DNA of 58,048 nt from Nostoc sp. KVJ20 (lineage in GTDB: Bacteria > Cyanobacteriota > Cyanobacteriia > Cyanobacteriales > Nostocaceae). Below the pieces are notes generated by a model. It saw only the letters and a program-made list of their open reading frames with translations. It was not told where the DNA came from and made no database searches. Where the stretch lies: contig NZ_KV757608.1 of NCBI RefSeq assembly GCF_001712795.1, positions 1-58,048 on the forward strand. The letters are read 5' to 3'. Below are positions 34,702 to 43,500 of this stretch, piece by piece. Each line of letters opens with the position of its first letter. The first letter of the stretch is position 1. The position numbers were made by a program, and so were the translations under genes.

Positions 34702-35715
34702 GTGATTAGAGTTGCAATCAACGGTTTCGGGCGAATTGGACGTAACTTTGCGCGTTGCTGGGTGGGTAGAGAGAACAGTCAAATCGATCTTGTTGCTATT
34801 AATGACACTTCAGACCCTAGAACCAATGCTCACCTGCTCAAGTATGACTCAATGCTAGGGAAGATCAAGGGCGCTGAGATTAGTGCCGATGATAACTCTA
34901 TCATCGTTAACGGTAAGACCATTAAGTGCGTATCCGATCGCAACCCAGAAAACTTGCCCTGGAAAGATTGGGGAATTGACCTAATTATCGAAGCAACCGG
35001 GGTATTTACTAGCAAAGAAGGAGCGCTCAAGCACGTAAATGCTGGAGCCAAGAAAGTTCTGATTACCGCTCCTGGTAAAAACGAGGATGGTACTTTTGTG
35101 GTTGGTGTGAATCATCATGACTATGACCACAACAAACACCACATTATCAGTAACGCTAGCTGTACTACCAACTGCTTGGCACCAATCGCCAAGGTGTTGA
35201 ATGATAAGTTCGGCATCATTAAAGGTACGATGACCACCACCCACAGCTATACAGGTGATCAACGCTTGCTAGACGCTTCTCACCGGGATTTGCGACGGGC
35301 GAGGGCAGCAGCGATAAACATTGTACCCACCTCTACTGGTGCAGCAAAAGCAGTAGCACTGGTTATCCCAGACCTGAAAGGCAAGCTAAATGGCGTTGCC
35401 TTGCGCGTACCAACCCCGAACGTCTCAATGGTAGATTTCGTAGTTCAGGTTGAGAAGCGTACTATTACTGAAGAAGTTAACCAAGCTCTCAAGGATGCTG
35501 CTGAAGGCCCATTGAAAGGCATTTTGGACTATAGCGAACTAGAACTGGTATCGTCTGATTATCAAGGTAGCGATGCTTCTTCGATTGTCGATTCCAGCTT
35601 GACTTTAGTTATGGGCAATGACTTAGTAAAAGTTATGGCGTGGTATGACAACGAGTGGGGTTACAGCCAACGAGTCTTGGATTTGGCAGAATTAGTAGCC
35701 CAGAAGTGGCAATAA
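34702..35715 (+). CDS. gap2: Glyceraldehyde-3-phosphate dehydrogenase, photosynthetic type
   Basis: A 337-residue GAPDH. Features: [17 protein letters not shown] (Rossmann start), [12 protein letters not shown] with the catalytic Cys154, [18 protein letters not shown], and [18 protein letters not shown]. Details such as LKYDSMLGK and [13 protein letters not shown] match the cyanobacterial Gap2, which works with NADPH or NADH in the Calvin cycle, rather than the glycolytic Gap1. The GTG start at 34702 gives the canonical VIRVAING start; an upstream ATG at 34651 would add 17 unconserved residues. A terminator for this gene lies inside the convergent thiL. Confidence 0.95.
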   Translation: MIRVAINGFGRIGRNFARCWVGRENSQIDLVAINDTSDPRTNAHLLKYDSMLGKIKGAEISADDNSIIVNGKTIKCVSDRNPENLPWKDWGIDLIIEATGVFTSKEGALKHVNAGAKKVLITAPGKNEDGTFVVGVNHHDYDHNKHHIISNASCTTNCLAPIAKVLNDKFGIIKGTMTTTHSYTGDQRLLDASHRDLRRARAAAINIVPTSTGAAKAVALVIPDLKGKLNGVALRVPTPNVSMVDFVVQVEKRTITEEVNQALKDAAEGPLKGILDYSELELVSSDYQGSDASSIVDSSLTLVMGNDLVKVMAWYDNEWGYSQRVLDLAELVAQKWQ

Positions 35716-35733
35716 TTCATCATTTGCATTTGT

Positions 35734-35827
35734 CATTTGTCATTGGTCATTGGTCATTATAAAAATGACATAGACGCGCTAGCGGCTACTCTACGAGTTC
35801 TCCAGCGGAGTACCCGCAGGAGTAGGA
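35734..35827. repeat. Heptamer array and dispersed repeat after gap2
   Basis: GTCATTT/GTCATTG heptamers (35734-35760) are followed by a stretch with GACGCGCTAGCGGCTACT, CTCCAGCGGAG and TACCCGCAGGAGTA short palindromes, a common kind of dispersed repeat in these genomes. No gene is seen. Confidence 0.7.
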
Positions 35828-36871
35828 CTATTGACGAAAATGTTGATATCCCTGACTAAGATTTAGAACTTGGTCAGGGAATTTTTTTTGTTCGTCGTGT
35901 AATAGTACTCTTGATCCGGCTGTAATCTTACCTACGATCGCAGCACCTTCTCCAAGATGTTGCACTAAGGCTGATGCTAATTCTTGTGGTAAGCACAGTA
36001 CTAATTCAAAGTCTTCGCCACCGTATAGAGCATATTTTAGCGCTTGCTCTGGTGGCAACCAATGGTTAAAAGTTTTTGGTACGGGAATTTGTCTGCGTTC
36101 TAGGACAGCGCCAACACAACTGGCGCGGCAGATTTGGATAATCGCATCTGCCAAACCATCGCTGCTATCCATACCAGCAATGGGCATGGGGCAATGGGCA
36201 TGGGGCATGGGGCATTGAAATGCTAAAATTTTCCAGAGGATTGGTAAGATATCTAATCGTGGCTGTGGGCGTTGGTGTGCGTGGATTAAAGCCGTCTTTT
36301 CCACGTCATTGAGGTCTTGTGCTAATTCGGGATGCAAGAGGAGTTCTAAGCCAGCGTGGGAGGCTCCATGAACGCCTGTAACGACGATCGCATTTCCAAT
36401 AACGGCAGCAGAACGGCGGATAATTTGACTGGGGTTAACTTGACCAAAAGCAGTAATTGCCAGGGTAGTTACAGGCGATCGCACGACATCACCCCCGACA
36501 ATTGGAGTATTGTATTTTTGCAGGCATTCTGTCATTCCCTGATACAAGCGTTCTACCCAACTAACCCTAAGTTCACTGGGTAGTCCTAACCCGACAGTGA
36601 TTCCCAGTGGGGAAGCGCCCATTGCTGCTAAATCTGATAAATTGGCAGCAGCAGCTCGCCAACCTGCATCTTCTGGGGAAGTGGTGAGGTTACTAAAATG
36701 CACACCATCAACGAGTACATCTGTAGTCACTACCAAAGATTGTCCTGGTGCAGTCTCAAGTACTGCGGCATCATCGCCGATAATTTCTGGTGGACAAAAG
36801 CGCTGTAATCTTTCTAAAAGGCCTTGTTCGCCAATCTCTTTTACTTGTTGAGAAGATAACTCACTGTTCAC
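35828..36871 (-). CDS. thiL: Thiamine-monophosphate kinase with a repeat-encoded insertion
   Basis: A 347-residue kinase making thiamine diphosphate from thiamine monophosphate. Family motifs: IIGDDAAVL near residue 28, TTDVLVDGVHF, AAANLSDLAAMGA, GGDVVRSP, and GMDSSDGLADAI near 230, with YGGEDFELVL near 280. Just before GMDSSDGL the frame contains CPMPHAHCPMP, encoded by GGGCATG heptamers. The frame is open throughout and the motifs on both sides are intact, so the insertion seems tolerated. I choose the GTG at 36871 rather than an earlier TTG. Confidence 0.92.
   Translation of the reverse strand: MNSELSSQQVKEIGEQGLLERLQRFCPPEIIGDDAAVLETAPGQSLVVTTDVLVDGVHFSNLTTSPEDAGWRAAAANLSDLAAMGASPLGITVGLGLPSELRVSWVERLYQGMTECLQKYNTPIVGGDVVRSPVTTLAITAFGQVNPSQIIRRSAAVIGNAIVVTGVHGASHAGLELLLHPELAQDLNDVEKTALIHAHQRPQPRLDILPILWKILAFQCPMPHAHCPMPIAGMDSSDGLADAIIQICRASCVGAVLERRQIPVPKTFNHWLPPEQALKYALYGGEDFELVLCLPQELASALVQHLGEGAAIVGKITAGSRVLLHDEQKKFPDQVLNLSQGYQHFRQ
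35850..35889 (+). terminator. Terminator for gap2 embedded in the thiL 3' coding end
   Basis: On the plus strand CCCTGACTAAG (35850-35860) pairs with CTTGGTCAGGG (35869-35879), with one G-T pair and an 8-nt loop, and is followed by AATTTTTTTTG. This is a standard intrinsic terminator, 135 bp beyond the gap2 stop and within the last codons of the convergent thiL. Confidence 0.75.
36181..36218. repeat. GGGCATG heptamers inside thiL
   Basis: About five copies of GGGCATG/GGGCAAT. Their minus-strand translation is the Cys-Pro-Met-Pro-His stretch of ThiL. The same unit occurs between genes near 21240. Confidence 0.9.
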
Positions 36872-36960
36872 AATCGGTTTTCCGTGTTGCAAAATTACGA
36901 AGAAAACTGATGATTTACTTTACTGTTTAAGATAAGGGTATCGTCTAGGAGTCAGTTGGA

Positions 36961-37548
36961 ATGGTAAAAACACCAGTAACCAGCATTACGTTTGAGGAGT
37001 ACTTAACTTATGATGATGGTAGCGATTTTCATTATGAACTGGTGGATGGGAAGCTAGAACTAATGAATCCACCTACTATTGAACATTTCCTGATTGCCAA
37101 ATTTCTTGAGCAATTACTAGATGCAGAAATCAAACGTTGTAACTTTACTTGGCTGTGTTTTCGGGAAAGTGGGGTGAGAACGGGTAGAAATAAATCTAGG
37201 TTGACTGATTTGTGTGTTGTGACACTGGAGCAAGCCAGAGAATTATTAAATGTCTCAGCAGTATTTGAGTCACCCCCGTTACTAGTTGTCGAAGTGGTTA
37301 GTCCTGAGTCGGTGAAACGGGACTATCGTTATAAACGCTCGGAATATGCGGTCTTAGAGGTTCCTGAATATTGGATTGTAGACCCACTGAAAGCAAAAGT
37401 TTCGGTGTTACTACTGGAAGATGGATTTTACGAAGAAACAGTTTTTACAGATAGCCAGCAAATAGTATCACAAATTTTTCCAGAGTTAAGGATCATAGTT
37501 GATCAAATATTCACCGCCGGGAATCTGAATCAGGAGAGACGCGATTAA
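36961..37548 (+). CDS. Uma2-family putative endonuclease
   Basis: A 195-residue Uma2/DUF820 protein: ITFEEYLTYDDGSDFHYELV at the start, then LTDLCVVTLE (active-site Asp), LLVVEVVSPESVKRDYRYKR (Glu and basic residue) and EYAVLEVPEYWIVDP. It differs from the other copies in this window, so it is an old paralogue. The last seven codons (LNQERRD) and the stop lie inside a 20-bp palindrome of the GAGACGCG repeat family, so its C terminus may have been remodelled by the repeat. Divergent from thiL across 89 bp. Confidence 0.85.
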   Translation: MVKTPVTSITFEEYLTYDDGSDFHYELVDGKLELMNPPTIEHFLIAKFLEQLLDAEIKRCNFTWLCFRESGVRTGRNKSRLTDLCVVTLEQARELLNVSAVFESPPLLVVEVVSPESVKRDYRYKRSEYAVLEVPEYWIVDPLKAKVSVLLLEDGFYEETVFTDSQQIVSQIFPELRIIVDQIFTAGNLNQERRD

Positions 37549-37556
37549 TCGCGTCT
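37537..37556. repeat. Perfect 20-bp palindrome of the GAGACGCG family
   Basis: AGACGCGATTAATCGCGTCT is a perfect palindrome. It overlaps the end of the Uma2 coding frame, supplying its stop codon, and could serve as a bidirectional transcript end with the convergent cyclophilin gene. Confidence 0.85.
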
Positions 37557-37587
37557 GTACAAGAATTATTCTTCTCCTGATTTCTTC

Positions 37588-38694
37588 TTATGCAGCTTGC
37601 GGCTCAACCAGATTTTCTATTCCTTTAACCACGGTTGCCGATTCAATTTTGTCACCAGCCTTCAGTTTATCCAAAACTTCTTTGCCTTCGGTGAGATAGC
37701 CAAAAACGGCATAACGACCATCTAATAGGTTGCGTCCGGCGGGGGTGAGTTCTGGTTCAAACAGAAAGAAGAAAAATTGTGATGAACCACCATTTACTTC
37801 ACTTTCGGGACGAGCCATTACCACTGCACCAAAGGCAGAAAAAGGCAGAACTGGCATATCAACGTAACGACCAGCTTCTTCTAGAGTAATGCCATAAGTA
37901 GGTTCTTTATCGCCCTCAACCAAGACTTCTAAGGGTATGGCACGATATTTGCCCGTTTTTGGGTCAATGAAACCTACGTCTTTTCCAGCAGGATCTCCAG
38001 TTTGGAGAAAGTAAGATTCTTCAGAACGAGTAAATTCTAAGCCATTATAAAAACCCCTCTGTACCAAATCTACAAAATTACCAGCAGTAACAGGGGCGCT
38101 ATAACCGTCTACTACAAAGGTTAAATCGCCTTTGTTAGTTTTCAATTCTATAGTGGCACGACCTTTAAGTTGCGGCAGGTTGCTGTACTCAGTAGGCACT
38201 TCAAAGGGGAATTGTTTCACCATTGACTCTTCTAGCAAAGTAACGAGATTTAGCAGTTTAGTTCTCTCTTGCAGAATTTGTTCTTTATCTTTGCTGTTCG
38301 CCAATTCTTGTAACTTACCCACCCCAGATTTCAACTCGGCAATCCAAGCTTCGGCTTGGGGTTGGCGTTCTTCGGGAACGCTTGTTAAGATTTGGGAAGG
38401 TTTATCGAGAATGCGGGATGCTTGGCTAATGTCTTTGGAAATAGCACCCCAACGTCGATTCGCCCGCAGTTGGGCAGAGATATCCTCTAAACTGGCTTGT
38501 AGTTGCCGCACAGGTTTGTTATCTATCGGGAGTGCATACCGCAACAAAGCCTTACCGTCGGTAATTGCATTGCCAGATGGCAGTGCGGCGCTACTGGAGG
38601 GAGTCCACCCAGCTGTAGTTATGCCTAAAAATATTGTTACCAGCAGTATTGCCATTAGGCTGTTCTTCAGCCAGGATTTTAATAAGTTAAGCAT
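37588..38694 (-). CDS. Thylakoid-lumen-type cyclophilin (CYP38/TLP40-like)
   Basis: A 368-residue peptidyl-prolyl cis-trans isomerase. An N-terminal signal segment (residues about 8-37, SLMAILLVTIFLGITTAGW) is followed by a helical PsbQ-like domain (about 45-175) and a cyclophilin domain from about 185 to the end (ATIELKTNKGDLTFVVDGYSA, NFVDLVQRGFYNGLEFTR, GGSSQFFFFLFEPELTP). The domain order is that of plant CYP38/TLP40, which helps photosystem II assembly. Isomerase residues are partly replaced, as in CYP38, where activity is weak or absent. The ATG at 38694 is preferred to one seven codons earlier. Confidence 0.9.
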   Translation of the reverse strand: MLNLLKSWLKNSLMAILLVTIFLGITTAGWTPSSSAALPSGNAITDGKALLRYALPIDNKPVRQLQASLEDISAQLRANRRWGAISKDISQASRILDKPSQILTSVPEERQPQAEAWIAELKSGVGKLQELANSKDKEQILQERTKLLNLVTLLEESMVKQFPFEVPTEYSNLPQLKGRATIELKTNKGDLTFVVDGYSAPVTAGNFVDLVQRGFYNGLEFTRSEESYFLQTGDPAGKDVGFIDPKTGKYRAIPLEVLVEGDKEPTYGITLEEAGRYVDMPVLPFSAFGAVVMARPESEVNGGSSQFFFFLFEPELTPAGRNLLDGRYAVFGYLTEGKEVLDKLKAGDKIESATVVKGIENLVEPQAA

Positions 38695-38771
38695 GGGATA
38701 ACTCAAATGCAGCATTAAATTGTTGACTGGACGTAACCCATAAATAATCTTCCCACGTTAAGGGCGGAGGA

Positions 38772-38825
38772 TAAATGACAAATGACTAATGACAAATGAC
38801 AACTAACTAATGACAAATGCCCAAT
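38772..38825. repeat. AATGACAAATGAC heptamer array
   Basis: About seven heptamers of the ATGACTA/ATGACAA type lie in the divergent promoter region between the cyclophilin gene and efp. Confidence 0.85.
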
Positions 38826-38881
38826 GACGACCCTAGAAGGGTACAATAAATGCCGATTGTCTTCAAAAATTTGAAAGTTTC

Positions 38882-39439
38882 ATGATCTCCAGTAACGACT
38901 TTCGACCCGGTGTTTCAATTGTATTGGATGGGTCTGTATGGCGAGTGCTTGAATTCCTACACGTCAAGCCAGGTAAAGGTTCTGCCTTTGTACGAACTAA
39001 GCTAAAAAATGTCCAGAGTGGGAGCGTTATGGAAAAAACGTTCCGCGCGGGGGAAACAGTGCCGCAAGCCACCCTAGAAAAAAGTACGATGCAGCATACC
39101 TATAAAGAGGGCGATGAGTTCGTCTTTATGGATATGGAAACCTACGAAGAAGGCAGATTGACCCGTGAACAAATTGGCGATCGCGTCAAGTACCTTAAGG
39201 AAGGTATGGAAGCTGAAGTTATTAAATGGGGTGAGCAGGTTCTAGGAGTAGAATTGCCTAAGTCTGTGGTTCTGGAAATTGTACAAACAGATCCAGGCTT
39301 AAAAGGTGATACTGCCACAGGTGGCTCAAAACCAGCAACTCTGGAAACTGGTGCAATTGTGATGGTTCCTTTGTTTATTTCTCAAGGGGAACGCATCAAA
39401 GTTGACACTCAGGAAGATAAATATATCAGCAGGGAATAA
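38882..39439 (+). CDS. efp: Elongation factor P
   Basis: A 185-residue translation factor that relieves stalling at proline runs. Features: [17 protein letters not shown] at the start, [18 protein letters not shown] with the loop residue near 34 (here Lys in PGKGSAF), EGDEFVFMD, and the C-terminal OB domain LKGDTATGG and [15 protein letters not shown]. It is followed after 108 bp by accB, a common cyanobacterial gene order. The region between contains two short perfect palindromes. Confidence 0.97.
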   Translation: MISSNDFRPGVSIVLDGSVWRVLEFLHVKPGKGSAFVRTKLKNVQSGSVMEKTFRAGETVPQATLEKSTMQHTYKEGDEFVFMDMETYEEGRLTREQIGDRVKYLKEGMEAEVIKWGEQVLGVELPKSVVLEIVQTDPGLKGDTATGGSKPATLETGAIVMVPLFISQGERIKVDTQEDKYISRE

Positions 39440-39445
39440 CTTTCA

Positions 39446-39491
39446 TCTCTGTAGAGATGCAAGTCCCGATTGAAATCCCTATATAGGGATT
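39446..39491. repeat. Two palindromes between efp and accB
   Basis: CATCTCTGTAGAGATG (39446-39461) and AATCCCTATATAGGGATT (39474-39491) are each perfect inverted repeats. Neither is followed by a T-run, so they could be processing sites or attenuation hairpins rather than strong terminators. Confidence 0.6.
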
Positions 39492-39547
39492 AAATCCCTG
39501 CCACACTTAAGATGCTCATTTACGGATAGGTCGAGGTAATAAAAACT

Positions 39548-40105
39548 GTGCCATTGGACTTTAATGAAATTCGCCAATTACTGGCAACTATCGCACAAAC
39601 AGATATTGCAGAAGTCACGCTCAAAAGCGATGATTTTGAACTAACAGTCCGTAAGGCTGTGAGCCTCAGCAATCAGATGTTGTCGGTGGGTCAAGGGACT
39701 TTAGGCAGTGTGGTAGGTTCTGGCTCGACATCGGGTTCATCTGGGGGAAACCAGTTGAACGCCAGTCAAGTAACGGAGGTGTCCACATCTCGCGTGTTTG
39801 AAAATACTGGTACTAGCACACAATTGCAGTTGTCAGTAAATCCTCCCTCAACCATTGACCAGAGATTAGTAGAAGTGCCTTCCCCAATGGTGGGAACGTT
39901 TTATCGCGCTCCCGCACCTGGGGAAGCGGCATTTGTGGAAGTGGGCGATCGCGTCCGCAAAGGTCAAACAGTCTGTATCATTGAGGCCATGAAGCTGATG
40001 AATGAAATTGAAGCCGAAGTCTCTGGACAAGTAATGGAAATTCTTCTCCAAAATGGTGACGCCGTAGAATATGGCCAACCTTTGATGCGAATTAACCCTG
40101 ATTAA
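39548..40105 (+). CDS. accB: Biotin carboxyl carrier protein of acetyl-CoA carboxylase
   Basis: A 185-residue carrier of biotin for the first step of fatty-acid synthesis. Residues 1-40 form the conserved N-terminal part (DFNEIRQLLATIAQTDIAEV), followed by a flexible Ser/Gly/Thr-rich linker (60-110) and the biotinyl domain from about 112: PSPMVGTFYRAPAPGE and EAMKLMNEIEAE, with the biotin-accepting Lys149. The start is a GTG. It follows efp in the same direction and precedes an ArsR-type gene. Confidence 0.96.
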   Translation: MPLDFNEIRQLLATIAQTDIAEVTLKSDDFELTVRKAVSLSNQMLSVGQGTLGSVVGSGSTSGSSGGNQLNASQVTEVSTSRVFENTGTSTQLQLSVNPPSTIDQRLVEVPSPMVGTFYRAPAPGEAAFVEVGDRVRKGQTVCIIEAMKLMNEIEAEVSGQVMEILLQNGDAVEYGQPLMRINPD

Positions 40106-40167
40106 GTATTAATGTATATATCAAGTGAGTAATTGTTAAAACTTTCAGTCTTTGCGGGTTAATCCTG

Positions 40168-40515
40168 ATGAAACAAACGTTGCCTTTACCACCCGAAGTG
40201 GTGCAACAAGTAGCTGAATACTTCAGTCTGTTAAGTGAGCCAATGCGCCTGCGGCTGCTCCACTTATTACGGGATGAAGAAAAATGCGTGCAAGAGTTGG
40301 TAGAGGCAACACAGACTTCTCAGGCAAATGTGTCAAAACACCTGAAGGTAATGTGGCAAGCAGGTATCCTTAGCCGCCGCAGTGAAGGAACTTGCGCCTA
40401 TTACCGGGTGGAAGATCAAATGATTTTTGAGTTGTGTAACCGGGTTTGCGATCGCCTCGCCACAAGGTTAGAGGAGCAAGCCCGTAATTTTCGTGTGTTA
40501 AATAGCAAACGGTAA
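40168..40515 (+). CDS. ArsR/SmtB-type transcriptional repressor
   Basis: A 115-residue winged-helix regulator: LSEPMRLRLLHLLRDEEKCV near residue 21, the recognition helix QANVSKHLKVMW near 57, and the wing EGTCAYYRVED. The typical metal-binding ELCVCDL motif is absent: the corresponding stretch is EEKCVQELVE with a single Cys. Two Cys in ELCNRVCDRL near the C terminus could still bind a metal or respond to oxidation or sulfide. Its target is unknown; the accB region and the genes to its right are candidates. Confidence 0.88.
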   Translation: MKQTLPLPPEVVQQVAEYFSLLSEPMRLRLLHLLRDEEKCVQELVEATQTSQANVSKHLKVMWQAGILSRRSEGTCAYYRVEDQMIFELCNRVCDRLATRLEEQARNFRVLNSKR

Positions 40516-40523
40516 TTCTAAGA

Positions 40524-40565
40524 GAGTTATGAGTTATGAGTTATGAGTTATGAGTTATGAGTTAA
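40524..40565. repeat. GAGTTAT heptamer array between convergent genes
   Basis: About five tandem copies of GAGTTAT, followed by AACTCCTCACTCC-like units that can pair with them, lie between the ArsR gene and the convergent GerMN gene. As at 29758-29816, the arrangement could end both transcripts. Confidence 0.85.
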
Positions 40566-40600
40566 AACTCCTCACTCCTAACTTGTAACTCCTAACTTTT

Positions 40601-41212
40601 TTAAAGCGGATAATTTTTCTGAAAGCTTTCACGAGTTAGTGGTTGTTGTAACTCTACACCCTCACCGCCTAAAACATCTAACGGTTTGCCGTTTACGTCA
40701 ATGTATACCTTGGCTTTGGGATTTAAACTTGTCGCAGTGTAAACAACTTGTCCCACGCGACCCATCATTGAGGTGCTACCACCACCGCTGGTAAAATCTT
40801 CAGATAAATTAACGTGAACTTCATCATTTTCTGTCTTCAACCCCAACAGCTTGGTTCCTTTGGGGATGGTTGTAGAATCTGTTCCTTCTGTTGGACCTGC
40901 TAACAAACTTTGAAAAGCTGATTCTAAAGGCTGATTTTGTCTTATAGAAGCTACTTTCACAGGTTGGGGAACCAAAGCAATATTTTTGTCATTTGATCTG
41001 AGCCAATAAACATTAGGGGTTTGCTCGTTAGCTGGCTGCCTAGTTGATGGCTGTGCTGGTTGAGCGATTCGCCCAGAGGGGTTTGACGGTGTAGGAGTAT
41101 TGCTGGATTGAGTACTAAACCAAGCTACACCGCCACCCACCGCTACAACCACCGCTGAGACGGCTGCAATTACGCCTGAAGAAATACGATTAGATCCTTG
41201 TTGGTCTTTCAT
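40601..41212 (-). CDS. GerMN-domain exported protein
   Basis: A 203-residue protein with an N-terminal membrane helix or signal (residues about 14-34, SSGVIAAVSAVVVAVGGGVAWF), a Pro/Ser/Gln-rich linker (35-70), and a GerMN domain (about 72-190): VYWLRSNDKNIALVPQPV, LLAGPTEG, TIPKGTKLLGL, and VHVNLSEDF. The domain occurs in spore GerM and lipoproteins, and probably binds cell-wall or envelope components. The ATG at 41212 follows AGGAAGG with good spacing; a TTG two codons earlier is too close to it. Confidence 0.88.
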   Translation of the reverse strand: MKDQQGSNRISSGVIAAVSAVVVAVGGGVAWFSTQSSNTPTPSNPSGRIAQPAQPSTRQPANEQTPNVYWLRSNDKNIALVPQPVKVASIRQNQPLESAFQSLLAGPTEGTDSTTIPKGTKLLGLKTENDEVHVNLSEDFTSGGGSTSMMGRVGQVVYTATSLNPKAKVYIDVNGKPLDVLGGEGVELQQPLTRESFQKNYPL

Positions 41213-41507
41213 GTTCAAAACCTTCCTGACTGAGGGCTGATATGGTAGTTATGTGAGGAGCAGCCTGGTTAAGGACGATACTTACGAGTAGAGAGTTTCC
41301 CGCAACTTGGAGGAGATTTTATGCCTTTTAACTCCGCTTAACTCCGCAAGTCTTTAATTCAATTCTAGAATTTTTACTTCTAGTCCGTCACCTGCCAAAT
41401 TATGTAAATTTTGGGGAGTGGGGAGATGAGGGAGATGGGGGAGACAAAGAGGAAAAGAGAGAATTTACTCCCCCTCTATTCCTTGTCTCTTCTCCATGCC
41501 TCATATC

Positions 41508-43322
41508 CTATGCCCTATGTCCTATTGCTTCCGTAATCCACTGTTGGAGGGTTGTTGTAACTTCCTCAATGACAATTTCTTGAGATTTGCGGGTTGCTCT
41601 TTCTACAACTTCAACTTTGCCATTGGCGATCGCCCGCCCGGTTACAATTCTATAAGGTATGCCAATTAAATCAGCATCTTTGAATTTCACTCCTGCCCGT
41701 TCGTCGCGGTCATCGAGTAGGGTTTCAATTCCCCTGGAATTGAGTTCTGTGTAAAGTTTTTGAGCGATTTCGATTTGTTGAGCATCCTTAATGTTGGGAA
41801 TTGTGATGATCGCGTGATAAGGTGCGATCGCAACTGGCCAAATAATCCCATCTTTATCGTAAGATTGCTCTACGGCAGCTTGCGCTAACCGCGACACGCC
41901 TACACCAAAACAACCCATAAATAACGGCTTTTCTTCACCCTGTTCATTGGTATAAGTTGCTCCCATCGCTTGGGAATATTTAGTGCCTAATTGGAAGATG
42001 TGACCTGCTTCAATTCCACGGGCACTTTGTAAGGTTTGGTCTGGGTTATGGATGGCGCGATCGCCTGATCTTGCCTTACGAATATCTACTACTCGTTCTG
42101 GTAACTTATATTGCTGACCCCAATTAGCACCAACTACGTGATAACCAACTTCATTCGCCCCTGTCACAAAGTTTTTTAAATCAACAGCTGTTTGATCTAC
42201 CAAGCGCAAAAACTTGGGATGGATCTGTTTGTTGGCGGCAATATACTCGTCTGCGATGTCTGGGGCAATGTAGCCTAAAGGTAGAGATTTAGCTGTCCAT
42301 GCTTGCTGGGCTTCTACATTTGGTACATTCAAACTAATAATAGTTTTAGCACCATACTCAGAAGCTAATTTAGTCAATTCATTTTGCAATTTGACTTCAT
42401 TAACTTCCTGATCGCCTCGGATGCTTACCAGAACTAACACTGTTACACCATTATCATAAACGGTTTGATAAAGGACGTTTTTCACCAATTGAGTCGGAGA
42501 ACAGTTGAGGAGTTGACAGACCTTTTCAATCGTCTCTGTTCCAGGTGTATCCCGTTTTTCGTAAGTTGTAAACCGTGAGGTTTCAGCGTCAATTGGTAAA
42601 GAAACAGCCTTTTCTACGTTAGCGGCGTATTTACCATCCTCAGTGTAGAGAACTTCGTCTTCGCCAGCTTCCGCCAAAATCATAAATTCTGTGGAACCAG
42701 AACCGCCAATTGCACCAGAATCAGCTTCCACTGCCCGAAAAGCCAAACCGGAACGCCGCAGCATATTGCTGTAGGCTTTATACATATCCTGGTAAGTTTC
42801 TTTGAGGCTGGCTTCATCGGTATGGAAAGAGTAGCCGTCCTTCATGATAAATTCTCGTCCGCGCATCAAACCAAAGCGGGGACGAATTTCATCGCGGAAC
42901 TTGGTTTGAATTTGGTAGAGATGTAACGGTAGCTGGCGATAAGAGCGAATCATATCACGAGCGATCGCTGTGATTACTTCTTCATGAGTTGGGCCTAATC
43001 CTAATTGTTGCTCACGGCGGTCAATTAGGGAAAACATGATCCCCTCGGCTTTGGTGTAAGTATCCCAACGTCCCGATTCCTTCCATAAATCGGCTGGTTG
43101 TAATTGCGGCAAAAGACATTCTTGTGCGCCTGTAGCGTTCATTTCTTCCCGCACAATCTGGGAAACTTTTTGCAGTACCCGCCACATCAGCGGGAGATAA
43201 GCATAGATCCCACTACCGATGCGACGAATGTAACCTGCACGGAGTAATAATTTATGACTGGGAATCTCAGCATCAGCTGGATCATCCCGCAGTGTAACAA
43301 ATAACATTTGTGAAAGTCGCAT
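41508..43322 (-). CDS. proS: Prolyl-tRNA synthetase (bacterial type with editing domain)
   Basis: A 604-residue class II aminoacyl-tRNA synthetase. It begins [19 protein letters not shown]; motif 2 lies near residue 140 ([20 protein letters not shown]) and motif 3 near 448 ([18 protein letters not shown]). The insertion at about 240-410 (including [14 protein letters not shown]) is the INS editing domain that removes mischarged alanine. The C-terminal anticodon-binding domain includes [13 protein letters not shown]. The length is typical of bacterial-type ProRS. Confidence 0.97.
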   Translation of the reverse strand: MRLSQMLFVTLRDDPADAEIPSHKLLLRAGYIRRIGSGIYAYLPLMWRVLQKVSQIVREEMNATGAQECLLPQLQPADLWKESGRWDTYTKAEGIMFSLIDRREQQLGLGPTHEEVITAIARDMIRSYRQLPLHLYQIQTKFRDEIRPRFGLMRGREFIMKDGYSFHTDEASLKETYQDMYKAYSNMLRRSGLAFRAVEADSGAIGGSGSTEFMILAEAGEDEVLYTEDGKYAANVEKAVSLPIDAETSRFTTYEKRDTPGTETIEKVCQLLNCSPTQLVKNVLYQTVYDNGVTVLVLVSIRGDQEVNEVKLQNELTKLASEYGAKTIISLNVPNVEAQQAWTAKSLPLGYIAPDIADEYIAANKQIHPKFLRLVDQTAVDLKNFVTGANEVGYHVVGANWGQQYKLPERVVDIRKARSGDRAIHNPDQTLQSARGIEAGHIFQLGTKYSQAMGATYTNEQGEEKPLFMGCFGVGVSRLAQAAVEQSYDKDGIIWPVAIAPYHAIITIPNIKDAQQIEIAQKLYTELNSRGIETLLDDRDERAGVKFKDADLIGIPYRIVTGRAIANGKVEVVERATRKSQEIVIEEVTTTLQQWITEAIGHRA

Positions 43323-43407
43323 CGTTTACTCCCTTTCTAGAATCTTTAATTTGTTTATAAACCAATACGGTTCAGTTAAAGGCTACTGACAACAATTTTG
43401 GGTTTTC

Positions 43408-43436
43408 GAGACGCGATAAATCGCCGTCTCTACAAG
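43408..43436. repeat. GAGACGCGAT single-arm repeat
   Basis: One arm of the family seen as a long hairpin at 1068-1138. It lies between proS and a Uma2 gene, in the divergent promoter region. Confidence 0.8.
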
Positions 43437-43500
43437 TGTTTTGTTGCTCATTCTGAACTGTATTGTGATATAATCTTTCCAACTAATTTAGGTCTAGGTT

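Noticed and set aside
41321..41341. Six-codon frame after a strong GGAGGAG ribosome-like site
   Set aside because: Too short to judge, and nothing downstream on the same strand would be controlled by a leader peptide.
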